A DNA stretch of 64,000 nucleotides. It comes from Flavobacterium alkalisoli. Its GTDB lineage: Bacteria; Bacteroidota; Bacteroidia; Flavobacteriales; Flavobacteriaceae. A program made the translations under genes and the position numbers. Below are positions 10,370-18,894 of this stretch, piece after piece; positions within the stretch are counted from its first letter, which is position 1, and each line of letters starts with the position of its first letter. The stretch spans positions 3,534,001 to 3,598,000 of the forward strand of contig NZ_CP042831.1 of the NCBI RefSeq assembly GCF_008000935.1. The letters are read 5' to 3'. The notes under the pieces are model-generated. The model did not search any database. It was not told where the DNA came from and was given only the letters and a program-made list of their open reading frames with translations.

Positions 10370-10912
10370 CTAAGCTGAACCTAATTTTTTTTGAATAAAT
10401 TTATTTGCCAGGTAAATATGGTTGGCAATAGTCTTTTCAGAGAGACTGGTGATTTCCGCTATTTCCTCATAGGAATAGTTATTAAGCTTATGCAGGGTAA
10501 AGATTTTACGCTGCTGCTCAGGAAGCTGCTCCAAAAGCGCATACAGCTGTTTTCTTCTGTATTCCAGTTGCTGAATATCAGTTTCTTCACTTTCTTCCTC
10601 TTGCAGGGGCACTAAGGGTTCGAGCGGTATAACTTTGTTTTCTCTGTTAACGTGATTGATAATTATATTCCTGCAGATAACAAAGAGCTGCTTATCAAAA
10701 AGTATCTCTTCATTTAATAATTCCCGTTTTTTATAGAGGTGTAGAAAGGTTTCCTGTACAAAATCCTCAGGGGTAAGAAATTTAAATTTAAATTTTTTCG
10801 CCACCTGTATCAGTCGGTCATAACTATCCAGATACACTTTCTTAAATGTCTTGGGGTTGCCGCGCTTAAGGTTTTTGATAAGGTCCTTGTTGTTCATAAT
10901 GTAACTATACAT
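10370..10912 (-). CDS. ECF RNA polymerase sigma factor
   Basis: 180 residues (175 if the second Met at 10897 is used). Region 2 (~15-85) includes PEDFVQETFLHLYKKRELL; region 4 (~120-172) includes LPEQQRKIFTLHKLNNYSYEEIAEITSLSEKTIANHIYLA with a clear helix-turn-helix. Region 3 is absent, as in ECF factors. It should direct transcription of the TonB receptor operon under FecR control. A 46-bp gap separates it from the next gene. Confidence 0.93.
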   Translation of the reverse strand: MYSYIMNNKDLIKNLKRGNPKTFKKVYLDSYDRLIQVAKKFKFKFLTPEDFVQETFLHLYKKRELLNEEILFDKQLFVICRNIIINHVNRENKVIPLEPLVPLQEEESEETDIQQLEYRRKQLYALLEQLPEQQRKIFTLHKLNNYSYEEIAEITSLSEKTIANHIYLANKFIQKKLGSA

Positions 10913-10926
10913 TCTATATAACTCTG

Positions 10927-10957
10927 TAACGGCAAATATAGTATGCCTGTGCCGTTA
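10927..10957. promoter_or_regulatory. sigma-factor promoter flanked by an inverted repeat
   Basis: TATATTTG (minus strand, 10933-10940) is a consensus -7 box. A perfect 8-bp inverted repeat, TAACGGCA (10927-10934) and TGCCGTTA (10950-10957), brackets it. No TTG is seen 19-21 bp upstream, so an activator or alternative sigma may be needed. Confidence 0.5.
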
Positions 10958-11011
10958 GCCTGTTACATATTATCATGAAAATAAATCTCATATCCTAAAT
11001 TTAGGATTATC

Positions 11012-11632
11012 TTCCGAACGCCAAAAAATCAATACCTGGTCCAGCAGGGCGATGAGGCAAAATACGAATATTTGATCATGAGCGGTATTTTCACGGTATT
11101 CTATCTTGATCAGGACGGAAAAGAGCACATCGTGCAGTTCGCAACCGAAAACTGGCGGATGTCGGACTATATTGCCTATTTTAATCAGAAGCATGCCAAT
11201 ATGTATGTCCTGTGTATGGAGCCAGGAGAGGTGCTGTGCCTTACCTTTGAGGGCAGGGAACAACTGTCGCTGGGCCCGCATAAAATGTAACACTTTTTTA
11301 GAATAAAACTTACCAACGGTTATATAGCGCTTCAGCAAAGGAATATCTCTTTACTATACCATAATCCCCAGCAACGTTATGAGGAATTCTTCCGGATGTA
11401 TCCCGCTATGCTGCAAAAAGGATTACATTCTCAATACCTGTTTGTAAGGCCCGATTTCAGGAAAACGGGTATCGCAACGCAGCTGTTAACGGAAGCTAAA
11501 AATTACGTACGCCGTAATAATGGCAAAGGTCTGGCACTTGAAACAGCAAAAGATAACCCTGCACGGGCACTTTATGAGAAAATGGGATGGAAACAGGACC
11601 GGGATTATTTACACTACTATTGTACGGTATAA
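11012..11632 (+). pseudogene. Chimeric pseudogene: Crp/Fnr regulator fragment joined to a GNAT acetyltransferase C-terminus
   Basis: From 11,012 the frame reads a cyclic-nucleotide-binding fragment of a Crp/Fnr regulator (YLVQQGDEAKYEYLIMSGIF, then FATENWRMSDYIAYF) with no start codon; it is open back only to a stop at 10,982. A stop at 11,288 ends this frame. The Crp linker helix then continues in another frame (about 11,297-11,420: FRIKLTNGYIALQQRNIS, RYEEFFRMYP). With no break it runs into a GNAT acetyltransferase C-terminal half (YLFVRPDFRKTGIATQLL, ETAKDNPARALYEKMGW). The helix-turn-helix of the regulator and the N-terminal half of the transferase are missing. This is decayed DNA from two genes joined by a deletion. 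Confidence 0.75.
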
Positions 11633-11633
11633 A

Positions 11634-11664
11634 ACAAAGGAAACGACTATTCGTTTCCTTTGTT
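11634..11664. terminator. Intrinsic terminator after the Crp-GNAT remnant
   Basis: ACAAAGGAAACG and CGTTTCCTTTGT form a perfect 12-bp stem with a 6-nt loop. It can serve both the plus-strand remnant and the minus-strand gene ending at 11,712. Confidence 0.65.
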
Positions 11665-11711
11665 AGGCAGATTGAGTTCCGCGTAATGGTCTACCTAACA
11701 TAACCGCACAT

Positions 11712-12668
11712 TTATCTTTTTTCCAAAACATGGATTACTTTATTTTTCGTGTCCCATATGGTAATGTACTGGGATAGGAAAGAATGGTCGAGCGTGAATG
11801 TATTTTTTTCATTTATTCCCAAAGGTTTGTGGGCAGGGCTGAACTTTTCCTTGTCCATACCATAAAGATTTACGGTTAAACGGTCATCAATTTTAATATT
11901 GTACCAATTATAAATTGTACTTGGTTCATCGTAAAAATTTTCAATATCCCCTTCCTCCTTTAACTTTTCAAATTGCGAATCCTCTATAGTAAAACTGCCT
12001 TTTCCACCAGCCGTATCAAAAGTTACCAAAAAATCAACTCCTTTATGGTGTACTTTAATCATGGGGTGATTATCCAGCTTTCTTGTAAAATAAGGTAATG
12101 AAGTAATATAATTTTTATTTTTTTTGATGTCTTTCCAGTTTTCTATACCTTCTTCTTGCTTATAAAAGGTGAGCTCACTTCTTAAATAATCAATTTTCAT
12201 ATCATAGCCGTTAAAGTAATCAAAACCTATCTGGCCAATAACTGTAGGGGTTATTCCCTCAAGAAAATCAAAATTATTACCCCTTACTTCCTTTACATCA
12301 TTATAGAGTGTATCACCAACCACTATCCTATTAATTACAGGATATTCCAGCACCTCATACTTCTGCCCGCTGCCGACAAATCCCGAACCGACCACCTCGG
12401 ATTCAACCCCTGTCACTTTCTTTGAATGAAGCGAAAACGCCTCCGCATTGCCGGTATCAAACATCCAACGTCCTTTAACGCCATTGATTTCACCTTCAAT
12501 AAAGGGCCAGTCACGAATCATCACCAACGGCACTTTTATAACATCTCCCACCAAATAAATACGCTTATCTTGTATTATTTTTGAATTTTCTTCTAATCCA
12601 TTTTTCTGAGCATTAACGCTGAAAGAGGTTAGTATGCTAAGTAAAAATACTAACTGTATTTTCTTCAT
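11712..12668 (-). CDS. Secreted retropepsin-like aspartyl protease
   Basis: 318 residues with a signal peptide (MKKIQLVFLLSILTSFSVNAQ). Two aspartyl-protease half-sites are visible, WMFDTGNAEAF (~residue 70) and VTFDTAGGKGSF (~215), each with the DT(G/A) active-site pattern, plus the hydrophobic VIGQIGFDYF strand. The two-lobed arrangement suggests a single-chain periplasmic or secreted enzyme. The second site has DTA instead of DTG, a common and usually functional variant. The gene stands alone. Confidence 0.72.
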   Translation of the reverse strand: MKKIQLVFLLSILTSFSVNAQKNGLEENSKIIQDKRIYLVGDVIKVPLVMIRDWPFIEGEINGVKGRWMFDTGNAEAFSLHSKKVTGVESEVVGSGFVGSGQKYEVLEYPVINRIVVGDTLYNDVKEVRGNNFDFLEGITPTVIGQIGFDYFNGYDMKIDYLRSELTFYKQEEGIENWKDIKKNKNYITSLPYFTRKLDNHPMIKVHHKGVDFLVTFDTAGGKGSFTIEDSQFEKLKEEGDIENFYDEPSTIYNWYNIKIDDRLTVNLYGMDKEKFSPAHKPLGINEKNTFTLDHSFLSQYITIWDTKNKVIHVLEKR

Positions 12669-12813
12669 TTTTCTTATTTTTATTGGTAATAACGATACAA
12701 AGAACCTTTAATTGTACGAATTCAATCTTACTTCCCAGATAGTTTTAAAGGTGGCTCATTACCCCCTTTCGCCTCAGCAGGATACTGTTTATTGTAATGA
12801 ACTCTCATGGGAA

Positions 12814-13719
12814 CTACTTAAAACCTGCCCTAAACTCGAGCGGGCTTTGATTGGTTTTGCTCTTAAAGATCTTACTAAAGCTCTGCGTGTGCTCGTAACC
12901 AAGTTCATAAGCTATCTCACTAACTGAGAGTTCGGTAGTGGATAATCGCTCTTTTGCTTTCTCAATCAGCCGGTCATGAATGTGCTGTTGCGTACTCTGT
13001 CCGGTTTGCGCTTTCAGGAGACCATTTAAATAGTTAGGGGATAAATTCAGGGACTGGGCAATAAATTTAACGGTAGGCAATCCCTTCTCTGCTGCTGCAT
13101 CACCATCGTAATAGGCATTTAATAGTTCTTCTAGACGCTCCAGTATCTGGGAATTTGCGATTTGACGTGTAATAAACTGGCGTTGGTAAAAGCGTTTAGC
13201 ATAGTTTAGAAGGGTTTCTATCTGTGTAATTATAATACTCTGGCTAAACTTATCAATATTATTTCTGTATTCCTGTTCGATATTCCTGAGAATCGAAGTA
13301 ATGGTGAGTTCTTCCTTCTCTGAGAGAAATAAAGCTTCGTTAACCGAATAGCCAAAATAGTCATATCTTCTGATTGTTTTTGCCAGCGGAAAATTCCATA
13401 GAAAATCGGGATGGACAAGCAACATCCATCCCGTATGTGTTAGTTCACCATCTGCCTGAACAGAAAACAACTGACCCGGTGCTATAAAAAGCATTGCTCC
13501 CTCATCAAAATCATAATCCTGCTGCCCGTATTTCATTCTACAGTTAACATTATTTTTTAAGGCAATAGCATAATAGTCTTGTAATATAGCCTTAGGTTCA
13601 TCATCCCTGATATAGGGTATCGACTCAAAATTAATCACGCTTATAAGAGGATGCTCCGGTTTGGGCAGGCCCCTGAACTGATGATAATCACTGATTGTTT
13701 TAAAACGATACGGTTGCAT
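12814..13719 (-). CDS. AraC-family regulator (operon C)
   Basis: 301 residues. The C-terminal ~100 residues hold the two AraC helix-turn-helix motifs (VKFIAQSLNLSPNYLNGLLK and SVSEIAYELGYEHTQSFSKIF, ending in SPLEFRAGFK). The N-terminal domain is a cupin-like sensor (YGQQDYDFDEGAMLFIAPGQL). It starts 17 bp after the stop of the NmrA-like gene, so the two form one operon. It probably activates the promoter at 14,659-14,717, which carries 21-bp-spaced repeats. It is a paralogue of the AraC gene at 14,786. Confidence 0.9.
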   Translation of the reverse strand: MQPYRFKTISDYHQFRGLPKPEHPLISVINFESIPYIRDDEPKAILQDYYAIALKNNVNCRMKYGQQDYDFDEGAMLFIAPGQLFSVQADGELTHTGWMLLVHPDFLWNFPLAKTIRRYDYFGYSVNEALFLSEKEELTITSILRNIEQEYRNNIDKFSQSIIITQIETLLNYAKRFYQRQFITRQIANSQILERLEELLNAYYDGDAAAEKGLPTVKFIAQSLNLSPNYLNGLLKAQTGQSTQQHIHDRLIEKAKERLSTTELSVSEIAYELGYEHTQSFSKIFKSKTNQSPLEFRAGFK

Positions 13720-13736
13720 AATGCTTTCTTATTTAC

Positions 13737-14636
13737 TTATAGCTGACTGTAAGCATGTGCAAAATCTTTTGCAAAATCTGCCATTTTAACGCTACCCATT
13801 ACCGCCGGCCTGTTACGATCGTAATCTTCATACAGTAGGCCACTATGAATAGCAGCATACATTTCAGCCATTTTCATCGCAATTTGAGGGTTCATTCCTA
13901 CACCCACCAGCCCTTGTGTCATTTGCTCATCAGTAAGCTCCTGCCATTGCAGTTCCTCATCCCCTACAGCCTTACCTAGAATGCCAATCAGTTCCTTATA
14001 GGTAATTTCTTCACTGGCCACATAACGGACTTTTCTGCCAGGTACCGCCAGGGAGATCTCTTCAGCAATAACACCTGCGATGTCTCTGGGTGAAACCCAT
14101 GCATTTACCACGTCCTTGCCTATATTCATTGCAATATATCCATTATTTTTTGCCGAATGGGCATGTGGCAGCAGATTGTAATAAAATTCGGTCGGACGGA
14201 TATGGGTAATGGCTACCTCCGGCGGTAACCGGTTTAACAGCTGCTCTACCTGATAGGTGCCCTCAAGGATACCGTTGCCTTTTTCCAGATGGGCGCCAAT
14301 GGAGCTGAGGTTAATGACCCGTTTTACCCCTGACTGCCTGATAGCCTGTAGATAACTGTTTGCCAACCTACGGTAATAACTAATTAAATCAAGACTATGG
14401 TCAAAGTAATTGGCCGGCGGAACCATGGTATATACGACATCGGCATCCTTAAAAGTGGCTTCAAGAAAACCTGTATCCTGTAGCGAACCTATCGCAGCCA
14501 TTGCCCCGAGGCTTTCTATATCTTTCTGTCTCGCTGCCCTGCTGCTAACCACAACTACAACGTGTCCTTTTTGTACCAACTTCTCTGTAAGTGGCCTGCT
14601 AATGTTCCCCAAGGAACCTGTTACGATAATTTTCAT
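13737..14636 (-). CDS. NmrA-like NAD(P)-binding oxidoreductase
   Basis: 299 residues of the atypical short-chain dehydrogenase/NmrA type. The cofactor loop is at the N-terminus (IIVTGSLGNISRPL, modified GxxGxxG). The usual Tyr-x-x-x-Lys pair is not obvious, as in many NmrA-like quinone reductases or redox sensors. GAHLEKGNGILEGTYQVEQLL and IRPTEFYYNL are typical of the family. First gene of operon C, co-transcribed with the downstream AraC gene. Confidence 0.85.
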   Translation of the reverse strand: MKIIVTGSLGNISRPLTEKLVQKGHVVVVVSSRAARQKDIESLGAMAAIGSLQDTGFLEATFKDADVVYTMVPPANYFDHSLDLISYYRRLANSYLQAIRQSGVKRVINLSSIGAHLEKGNGILEGTYQVEQLLNRLPPEVAITHIRPTEFYYNLLPHAHSAKNNGYIAMNIGKDVVNAWVSPRDIAGVIAEEISLAVPGRKVRYVASEEITYKELIGILGKAVGDEELQWQELTDEQMTQGLVGVGMNPQIAMKMAEMYAAIHSGLLYEDYDRNRPAVMGSVKMADFAKDFAHAYSQL

Positions 14637-14658
14637 TTCTTTGATTTTTGTTTATAGC

Positions 14659-14717
14659 AAAGTTCTCTAAAAGGAAAGATGATAATGTAGCCAAATCAAC
14701 GCATGATGTAGCCAATT
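14659..14717 (-). promoter_or_regulatory. Operon C promoter with two 21-bp-spaced direct repeats
   Basis: Direct repeats ATGTAGCCAAAT (14,685-14,696) and ATGTAGCCAATT (14,706-14,717) are spaced exactly 21 bp, two helical turns. They lie 18 bp upstream of a weak -7 box (minus strand GAACTTTG, 14,659-14,666). No TTG is found at -33. This is the expected layout for an AraC-type activator; the AraC of this operon is the best candidate. Confidence 0.6.
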
Positions 14718-14785
14718 AATACTACAGGCCTAAAACAATAAAAACCGTTCGCATTTTGCTGTTATGACGGAAATGAAGGAGTATT

Positions 14786-15700
14786 TTAATGGAATGCTTT
14801 ACGGAATTCTGTCGGGGATTGTCGGGTCTTCTGCCTGAACAGCTTACTGAAGGACTGCGGATACTCAAAACCCAGCTCGTAGGCTAGTTCACTCACTGAT
14901 ATAGCAGTAGTACTGAGTCGCTCTTTGGCATGAGCAACTATTTTCTCCTGAATATGCTGCTGGGTAGTCTGCCGGGTATGAGTACGTAGAAGAGTACCCA
15001 GATAGTTTGGAGAAATATTCAGTTCTTCTGCCACCGCATTTACCGTAGGGATACCTCGCTCCAGGCCTTCTTTCCTGTCAAAATAACGACTGAGGATATG
15101 TTCAAACATTTCCAGCAGATCATATCCGGACTTTTTTCGGGTAATAAACTGGCGCTCATAGAACCGTTCTGCATAAATTAAAAGCCTTTCTACCTGGTTT
15201 ACTATAAGGTCCTGGCTGAATTTGTCAATCGGCGACTGATACTCACGCTCCATGCTTAGCAAGATATGTTCAATCGCTTTTTCTTCCGTCTCGGAAAGGA
15301 AAAGGGCTTCGTTAGCTGCATACCCGAAGAAATCATAAGACTTTATTTTCTTTGCCAGCGACGTGTTCCATAAAAAATCCGGATGAATCAAAAGTAGCCA
15401 GCCGTTGGGTTCCACGCTCACCTTTTGATTGACTTCAAGCCTCAAGAACTGAAGCGGCGAGATGAAACTGAGCAGTCCCTTATTAAAGTCGTATACCTGC
15501 TGCCCATAGTTAAATTTAGCAGTTACATTTCGCTTTAGCCCTATTGAATAAAAATTCTGGATCCAACTGATATAGTTCTCTTCAAAAGGATAGTGCACCT
15601 TGCTGTAATCGATAAGACTGATAAGCGGATGCTCGGGCTCAGGAAGATTACACAAGGCATGAAATTCTGCCACCGAGTTCAAACGGAATATCTTGTCCAT
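14786..15700 (-). CDS. AraC-family regulator (operon B)
   Basis: 304 residues, closely similar along its whole length to the AraC protein at 12,814 (same NEALFLSETEEKAI and ERFYERQFITRK blocks). Two C-terminal helix-turn-helix motifs (VNAVAEELNISPNYLGTLLR; SVSELAYELGFEYPQSFSKLF). The N-terminal half is the sensor. It lies 27 bp after the lipocalin-like gene and is the last gene of operon B. It probably regulates the operon promoter at 17,087-17,146. Confidence 0.9.
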   Translation of the reverse strand: MDKIFRLNSVAEFHALCNLPEPEHPLISLIDYSKVHYPFEENYISWIQNFYSIGLKRNVTAKFNYGQQVYDFNKGLLSFISPLQFLRLEVNQKVSVEPNGWLLLIHPDFLWNTSLAKKIKSYDFFGYAANEALFLSETEEKAIEHILLSMEREYQSPIDKFSQDLIVNQVERLLIYAERFYERQFITRKKSGYDLLEMFEHILSRYFDRKEGLERGIPTVNAVAEELNISPNYLGTLLRTHTRQTTQQHIQEKIVAHAKERLSTTAISVSELAYELGFEYPQSFSKLFRQKTRQSPTEFRKAFH

Positions 15701-15727
15701 ACTGCTAAATTACTCAATTGTATTTAA

Positions 15728-16165
15728 TTAATCTTCGATACGCTGCCATTCGATAAGGACAAAGGCATCATTCTCCAATGGTAAATGCTCTACCAAGAGG
15801 CCTCCCTTTCGCTCAAGGGTAAGCTCATTACTCCTTCTCTCAAGACCATTCCAGTTAGGGAACGTACAACCGATAACATGCTGGCCGGTAAAATCTCCGT
15901 GCTCATCAACACTGTAGGTACCATATAGTGCCAGAGCCCCTTTGACCGCAGCCTTCAACTCTTCACAACTGCCCAGGCTTCTGTCTTCTGTTCTGAATTT
16001 TGGAACATCCAGGTCATGTAACACCACATTAAACCGCATATTTTCGGTGAATATTAGTAATCCTCCCGGATTTTCGCCAAATAACGGCGTAGCAGTATTC
16101 TGAATTTGAAGTTTTGCAGATAGGAGTTTATAAGCTTCCTCTAGATTATTGTTTTTCATAATCAT
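15728..16165 (-). CDS. Lipocalin-like domain protein
   Basis: The start at 16,165 (or 16,159) is chosen because the longer frame adds unrelated residues. About 145 residues with the lipocalin_5-type pattern: LLIFTENMRFNVVLHDLDVPKF, ALYGTYSVDEHGDFTGQHVIG and TFPNWNGLERRS. Such proteins bind small hydrophobic molecules; the ligand here is unknown. No signal peptide, so cytoplasmic. It lies between an SDR and an AraC gene in operon B. Confidence 0.72.
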   Translation of the reverse strand: MIMKNNNLEEAYKLLSAKLQIQNTATPLFGENPGGLLIFTENMRFNVVLHDLDVPKFRTEDRSLGSCEELKAAVKGALALYGTYSVDEHGDFTGQHVIGCTFPNWNGLERRSNELTLERKGGLLVEHLPLENDAFVLIEWQRIED

Positions 16166-16270
16166 ATCTGGATTTTGGATTATAGTAAATAGAATAGCTA
16201 AGTCATAGTAGCTTAAATGCAAAATCACTTCCTGCCAATTACAGGAGCTAAGATATGCGCTGCTGTGTAA

Positions 16271-17026
16271 TTATAGCATCTGCCCTCCTGAGACCTCAAT
16301 ACGCTGTGCGGTGATCCACTTCGCATCCTCAGAGCATAAAAACGCTACGACGCTTCCTATGTCGGTAGGCAGCCCTACACGGCCTAAAGCAGTATGTGAT
16401 GCTATATGGCTGTTCATCTCGGCATTGTCGCGAACCATCCCGCCAGCAAAATCAGTCTCAATAGCACCAGGTGCCACAATATTGACGCGAATGCCGCGCA
16501 CGCCCAAATCTTTGGCGAGATACTTAGTCAGGTTTTCCATTGCGGCCTTTGTCGAAGAATACGCCGGATAGTAAGGCAGGATGATACGGGTAAGACCGGT
16601 CGATATATTTACAATACCCCCTCCGTCATTCATATGCGGCAAGGCTTTTTGCGTAAGGAAAAAAGGGCCTTTAAACTGAATATCGATTAAAGAATCAAAA
16701 TCTTCCTCACTGGTATCCGCAAATGCGGCGGTTACGCCGATACCGGCATTATTAACAAGGAAATCAAATTTATCCGTAGCGAAGCCGGTGTTCAACACTT
16801 TTGTCAGCTCGCTGAAAAAGAAATCAAATGTTCCTGCTTTTCCTGTATCTAGCTGCAGTGCATGTGCTTTTTGGCCTATACTTTCAATTTCTGAAACTAC
16901 TTTAAGAGCCTGCTCTTCTTTACTGTGATAGGTCACAATAACATCCAGACCCTTTTTAGCAAGGTTTAGCGCCATATCCTTTCCTAATCCCCGGCTTCCC
17001 CCGGTAACTACTGCAATTTTGTTCAT
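16271..17026 (-). CDS. Short-chain dehydrogenase/reductase (operon B)
   Basis: 251 residues, classical SDR. Cofactor site TGGSRGLG (residues ~8-15), NNAG (~91), catalytic Ser (NIST), Tyr and Lys in YPAYSSTKAAM, and the PG motif followed by IETDF. Ser after the first strand (TYHSKEE) suggests NADPH use. First gene of operon B; a consensus -7 box and 21-bp direct repeats lie upstream. Substrate unknown. Confidence 0.92.
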   Translation of the reverse strand: MNKIAVVTGGSRGLGKDMALNLAKKGLDVIVTYHSKEEQALKVVSEIESIGQKAHALQLDTGKAGTFDFFFSELTKVLNTGFATDKFDFLVNNAGIGVTAAFADTSEEDFDSLIDIQFKGPFFLTQKALPHMNDGGGIVNISTGLTRIILPYYPAYSSTKAAMENLTKYLAKDLGVRGIRVNIVAPGAIETDFAGGMVRDNAEMNSHIASHTALGRVGLPTDIGSVVAFLCSEDAKWITAQRIEVSGGQML

Positions 17027-17086
17027 AATTATACATTTTTACCAAGCAACACGGCTGTGAAGCTTTACATTCAACTTTGTTTTATA

Positions 17087-17146
17087 CAAAGGTACCTAAG
17101 CAATACATAGCATTAGTTGCAATAAACAAAGGAATAGTTGTAAAAA
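17087..17146 (-). promoter_or_regulatory. Operon B promoter with two 21-bp-spaced direct repeats
   Basis: TACCTTTG (minus strand, 17,087-17,094) is a perfect -7 box. AGTTGCAA (17,115-17,122) and AGTTGTAA (17,136-17,143) are direct repeats 21 bp apart, 20 bp upstream of the -7 box. No TTG sits at -33, which suits an activator-dependent promoter. The extended motif is TAGTTGYAAWAA. Confidence 0.65.
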
Positions 17147-18067
17147 TCAAATTATCAAGGCAGCACGAAACTTAACCGGGCTTTCTCCTGTCTGCTTTTT
17201 GAAAAAGTTTGAAAAATGAGAGATCTCCTCAAAAGCAAGGCACTCTGCAATAACAGCTACTGGCCAGTCCGTCTCCCTTAGCAGAGTTTTTGCCTCCTGG
17301 GCAATACGGAGGTTAATGAACTGCTTGGTACTGAAGGAAGTCTCTTCTTTAAGGGTCTTATTAAGATGGTTCACATGTATGGCCAAGCGAGCTGCATAGT
17401 CTTCAGCCTTTCTTAACTGCAGCCGCTGTTTGGGACTATCAATAGGAAACTGACGCTCTAAAAGTTCTATAAAAAGACTTACTATCCTTTTACCGGCACT
17501 AAGCACACCCAGTTTGGACTGTTCAGGCATTAATTTCTGCCCTTTGTGTACAAGCTCCAGCACGTAATTTCGCAACAGGTCATACCGATAAACATAGTCA
17601 GAATCCAGCTCTTCCTGCATCTTTCTGTAGATAAGGCTGATGACGTCATAATCTTGTTCTGTTATTTCAAATACAGGTGTGGCGCCCTGCCTGAATACAG
17701 GTAGCATATCCAGTTTTTCACTTATGTTCTCACTCGCTAAAAAATCGTATGTAAAAACACAGAAAAATCCGGACTGCTCCTCACTAACCGGATTAAAACT
17801 GTAGGGTATTTTGGGAGTGGCAAACAAAAGCCCGTAGCGCTCTATGAAAAGTGTCTTATCGGCATATTCCACTTTGTTGGCACCTTTAATGAGGCTGATT
17901 TTAAAATAGGTTCGCTTATCATAGGGCATCACAGGGGAACTTGCCATACTCCTATGCACTTTTTCTATTTCAAAAACATTGAAATGACCCAATTGATCCG
18001 TGGCAATATGTGGATTATCCGTCTTTATCTGGGCATAAAACTCCGCAAGGGACGTTGTAGTCTTCAT
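17147..18067 (-). CDS. AraC-family regulator (operon A)
   Basis: 306 residues. The C-terminal DNA-binding region has the motifs AEDYAARLAIHVNHLNKTLKE and PVAVIAECLAFEEISHFSNFF, ending in SPVKFRAALI. The N-terminal cupin-like sensor differs strongly from the other two AraC proteins. Last gene of operon A, 82 bp after the NTF2-like lipoprotein. It probably acts at the repeats 19,695-19,723. Confidence 0.88.
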   Translation of the reverse strand: MKTTTSLAEFYAQIKTDNPHIATDQLGHFNVFEIEKVHRSMASSPVMPYDKRTYFKISLIKGANKVEYADKTLFIERYGLLFATPKIPYSFNPVSEEQSGFFCVFTYDFLASENISEKLDMLPVFRQGATPVFEITEQDYDVISLIYRKMQEELDSDYVYRYDLLRNYVLELVHKGQKLMPEQSKLGVLSAGKRIVSLFIELLERQFPIDSPKQRLQLRKAEDYAARLAIHVNHLNKTLKEETSFSTKQFINLRIAQEAKTLLRETDWPVAVIAECLAFEEISHFSNFFKKQTGESPVKFRAALII

Positions 18068-18149
18068 ACCATAAAGTTACAAAAATTAAACAACCGGAGC
18101 TCATCGTTTACTTTTGAGTGAGGTTGAGGCCTGCCTTATGATATAAAAA

Positions 18150-18893
18150 TTATTCTTCTTTGTAAAAAATGTATCCGCCATGATGCAGGGTTTTTTCATC
18201 TACAAATTCTCCATCTGCCGTAAATCCGCTATCATCCACATAGTCAATATGATTCCCCGAAACCGTATAGCTTCCGCGGTATGCGCTTCTACGGTTACCC
18301 CGTGCCTCATCATAACGTCCGTCTGGAAGCAATTGTTGTCGGATATGACCATCTTTGGTCACCCACATTCCAACATATTTATTATTTTTTTCCATTGTTT
18401 TCTTTTTAATTGAGGTCATTAGTTCCGACAGTTCATAAGTATCCAAAAATGCAACTCCGCTTACGATCCTGTTATTTTTCAGCTGCATTTTCCACACATA
18501 GGTGTTTTCATAAAGCTGCCCTTTAACTGTGCTGGCCTGTGCCTTAAAATGAAGCCATACATAATCCTCATCACAGCTCAGGCTTATGAGTTTTGGCTTC
18601 AGGGGGGTTGTGAAACGCTCCATTATCGGTTTGACCGCATTCTCCAAAAAGTCGTCCTTACTACTATATACGCCGGAAACCGGCGAGCGGCCAGAAACAG
18701 TCCATATAACATCCTCATCCAGAAGTTCAAAAAAACTTTCCTCCCCGTTTTTCCACTTCTCAAATTGCAGGGCAACCAGGTCTTTTGATTTATTCACTTC
18801 TGTAAGTTTTGCATTGGGAGTCTTTGTTGAACAGGAAACAAACCAAAATGAAACGACGATTATTATAAAAGCTATTATACTCTTATTTTTCAT
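18150..18893 (-). CDS. Lipoprotein with NTF2/SnoaL-like and Atu4866-like domains
   Basis: 247 residues. A lipobox (IIIVVSFWFVSC) gives export and lipid anchoring. Residues ~40-155 form a SnoaL/NTF2-like alpha+beta domain (FFELLDEDVIWTVSGRSPVSG). Residues ~170-247 match the Atu4866 type (YVGMWVTKDGHIRQQLLPDG, GRYDEARGNRRSAYRGSY, HGGYIFYKEE). The two domains are usually separate proteins, so this is a fusion. One base separates it from the SDR gene stop. Function unknown. Confidence 0.72.
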   Translation of the reverse strand: MKNKSIIAFIIIVVSFWFVSCSTKTPNAKLTEVNKSKDLVALQFEKWKNGEESFFELLDEDVIWTVSGRSPVSGVYSSKDDFLENAVKPIMERFTTPLKPKLISLSCDEDYVWLHFKAQASTVKGQLYENTYVWKMQLKNNRIVSGVAFLDTYELSELMTSIKKKTMEKNNKYVGMWVTKDGHIRQQLLPDGRYDEARGNRRSAYRGSYTVSGNHIDYVDDSGFTADGEFVDEKTLHHGGYIFYKEE

Positions 18894-18894
18894 A

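Noticed and set aside
10124..10373. Two plus-strand frames at the small HMA-like gene
   Set aside because: They overlap the minus-strand gene that fits the sigma-FecR operon and family pattern.
12712..12927. Plus-strand 71-residue frame
   Set aside because: Most of it is antisense to the AraC C-terminus; no support.
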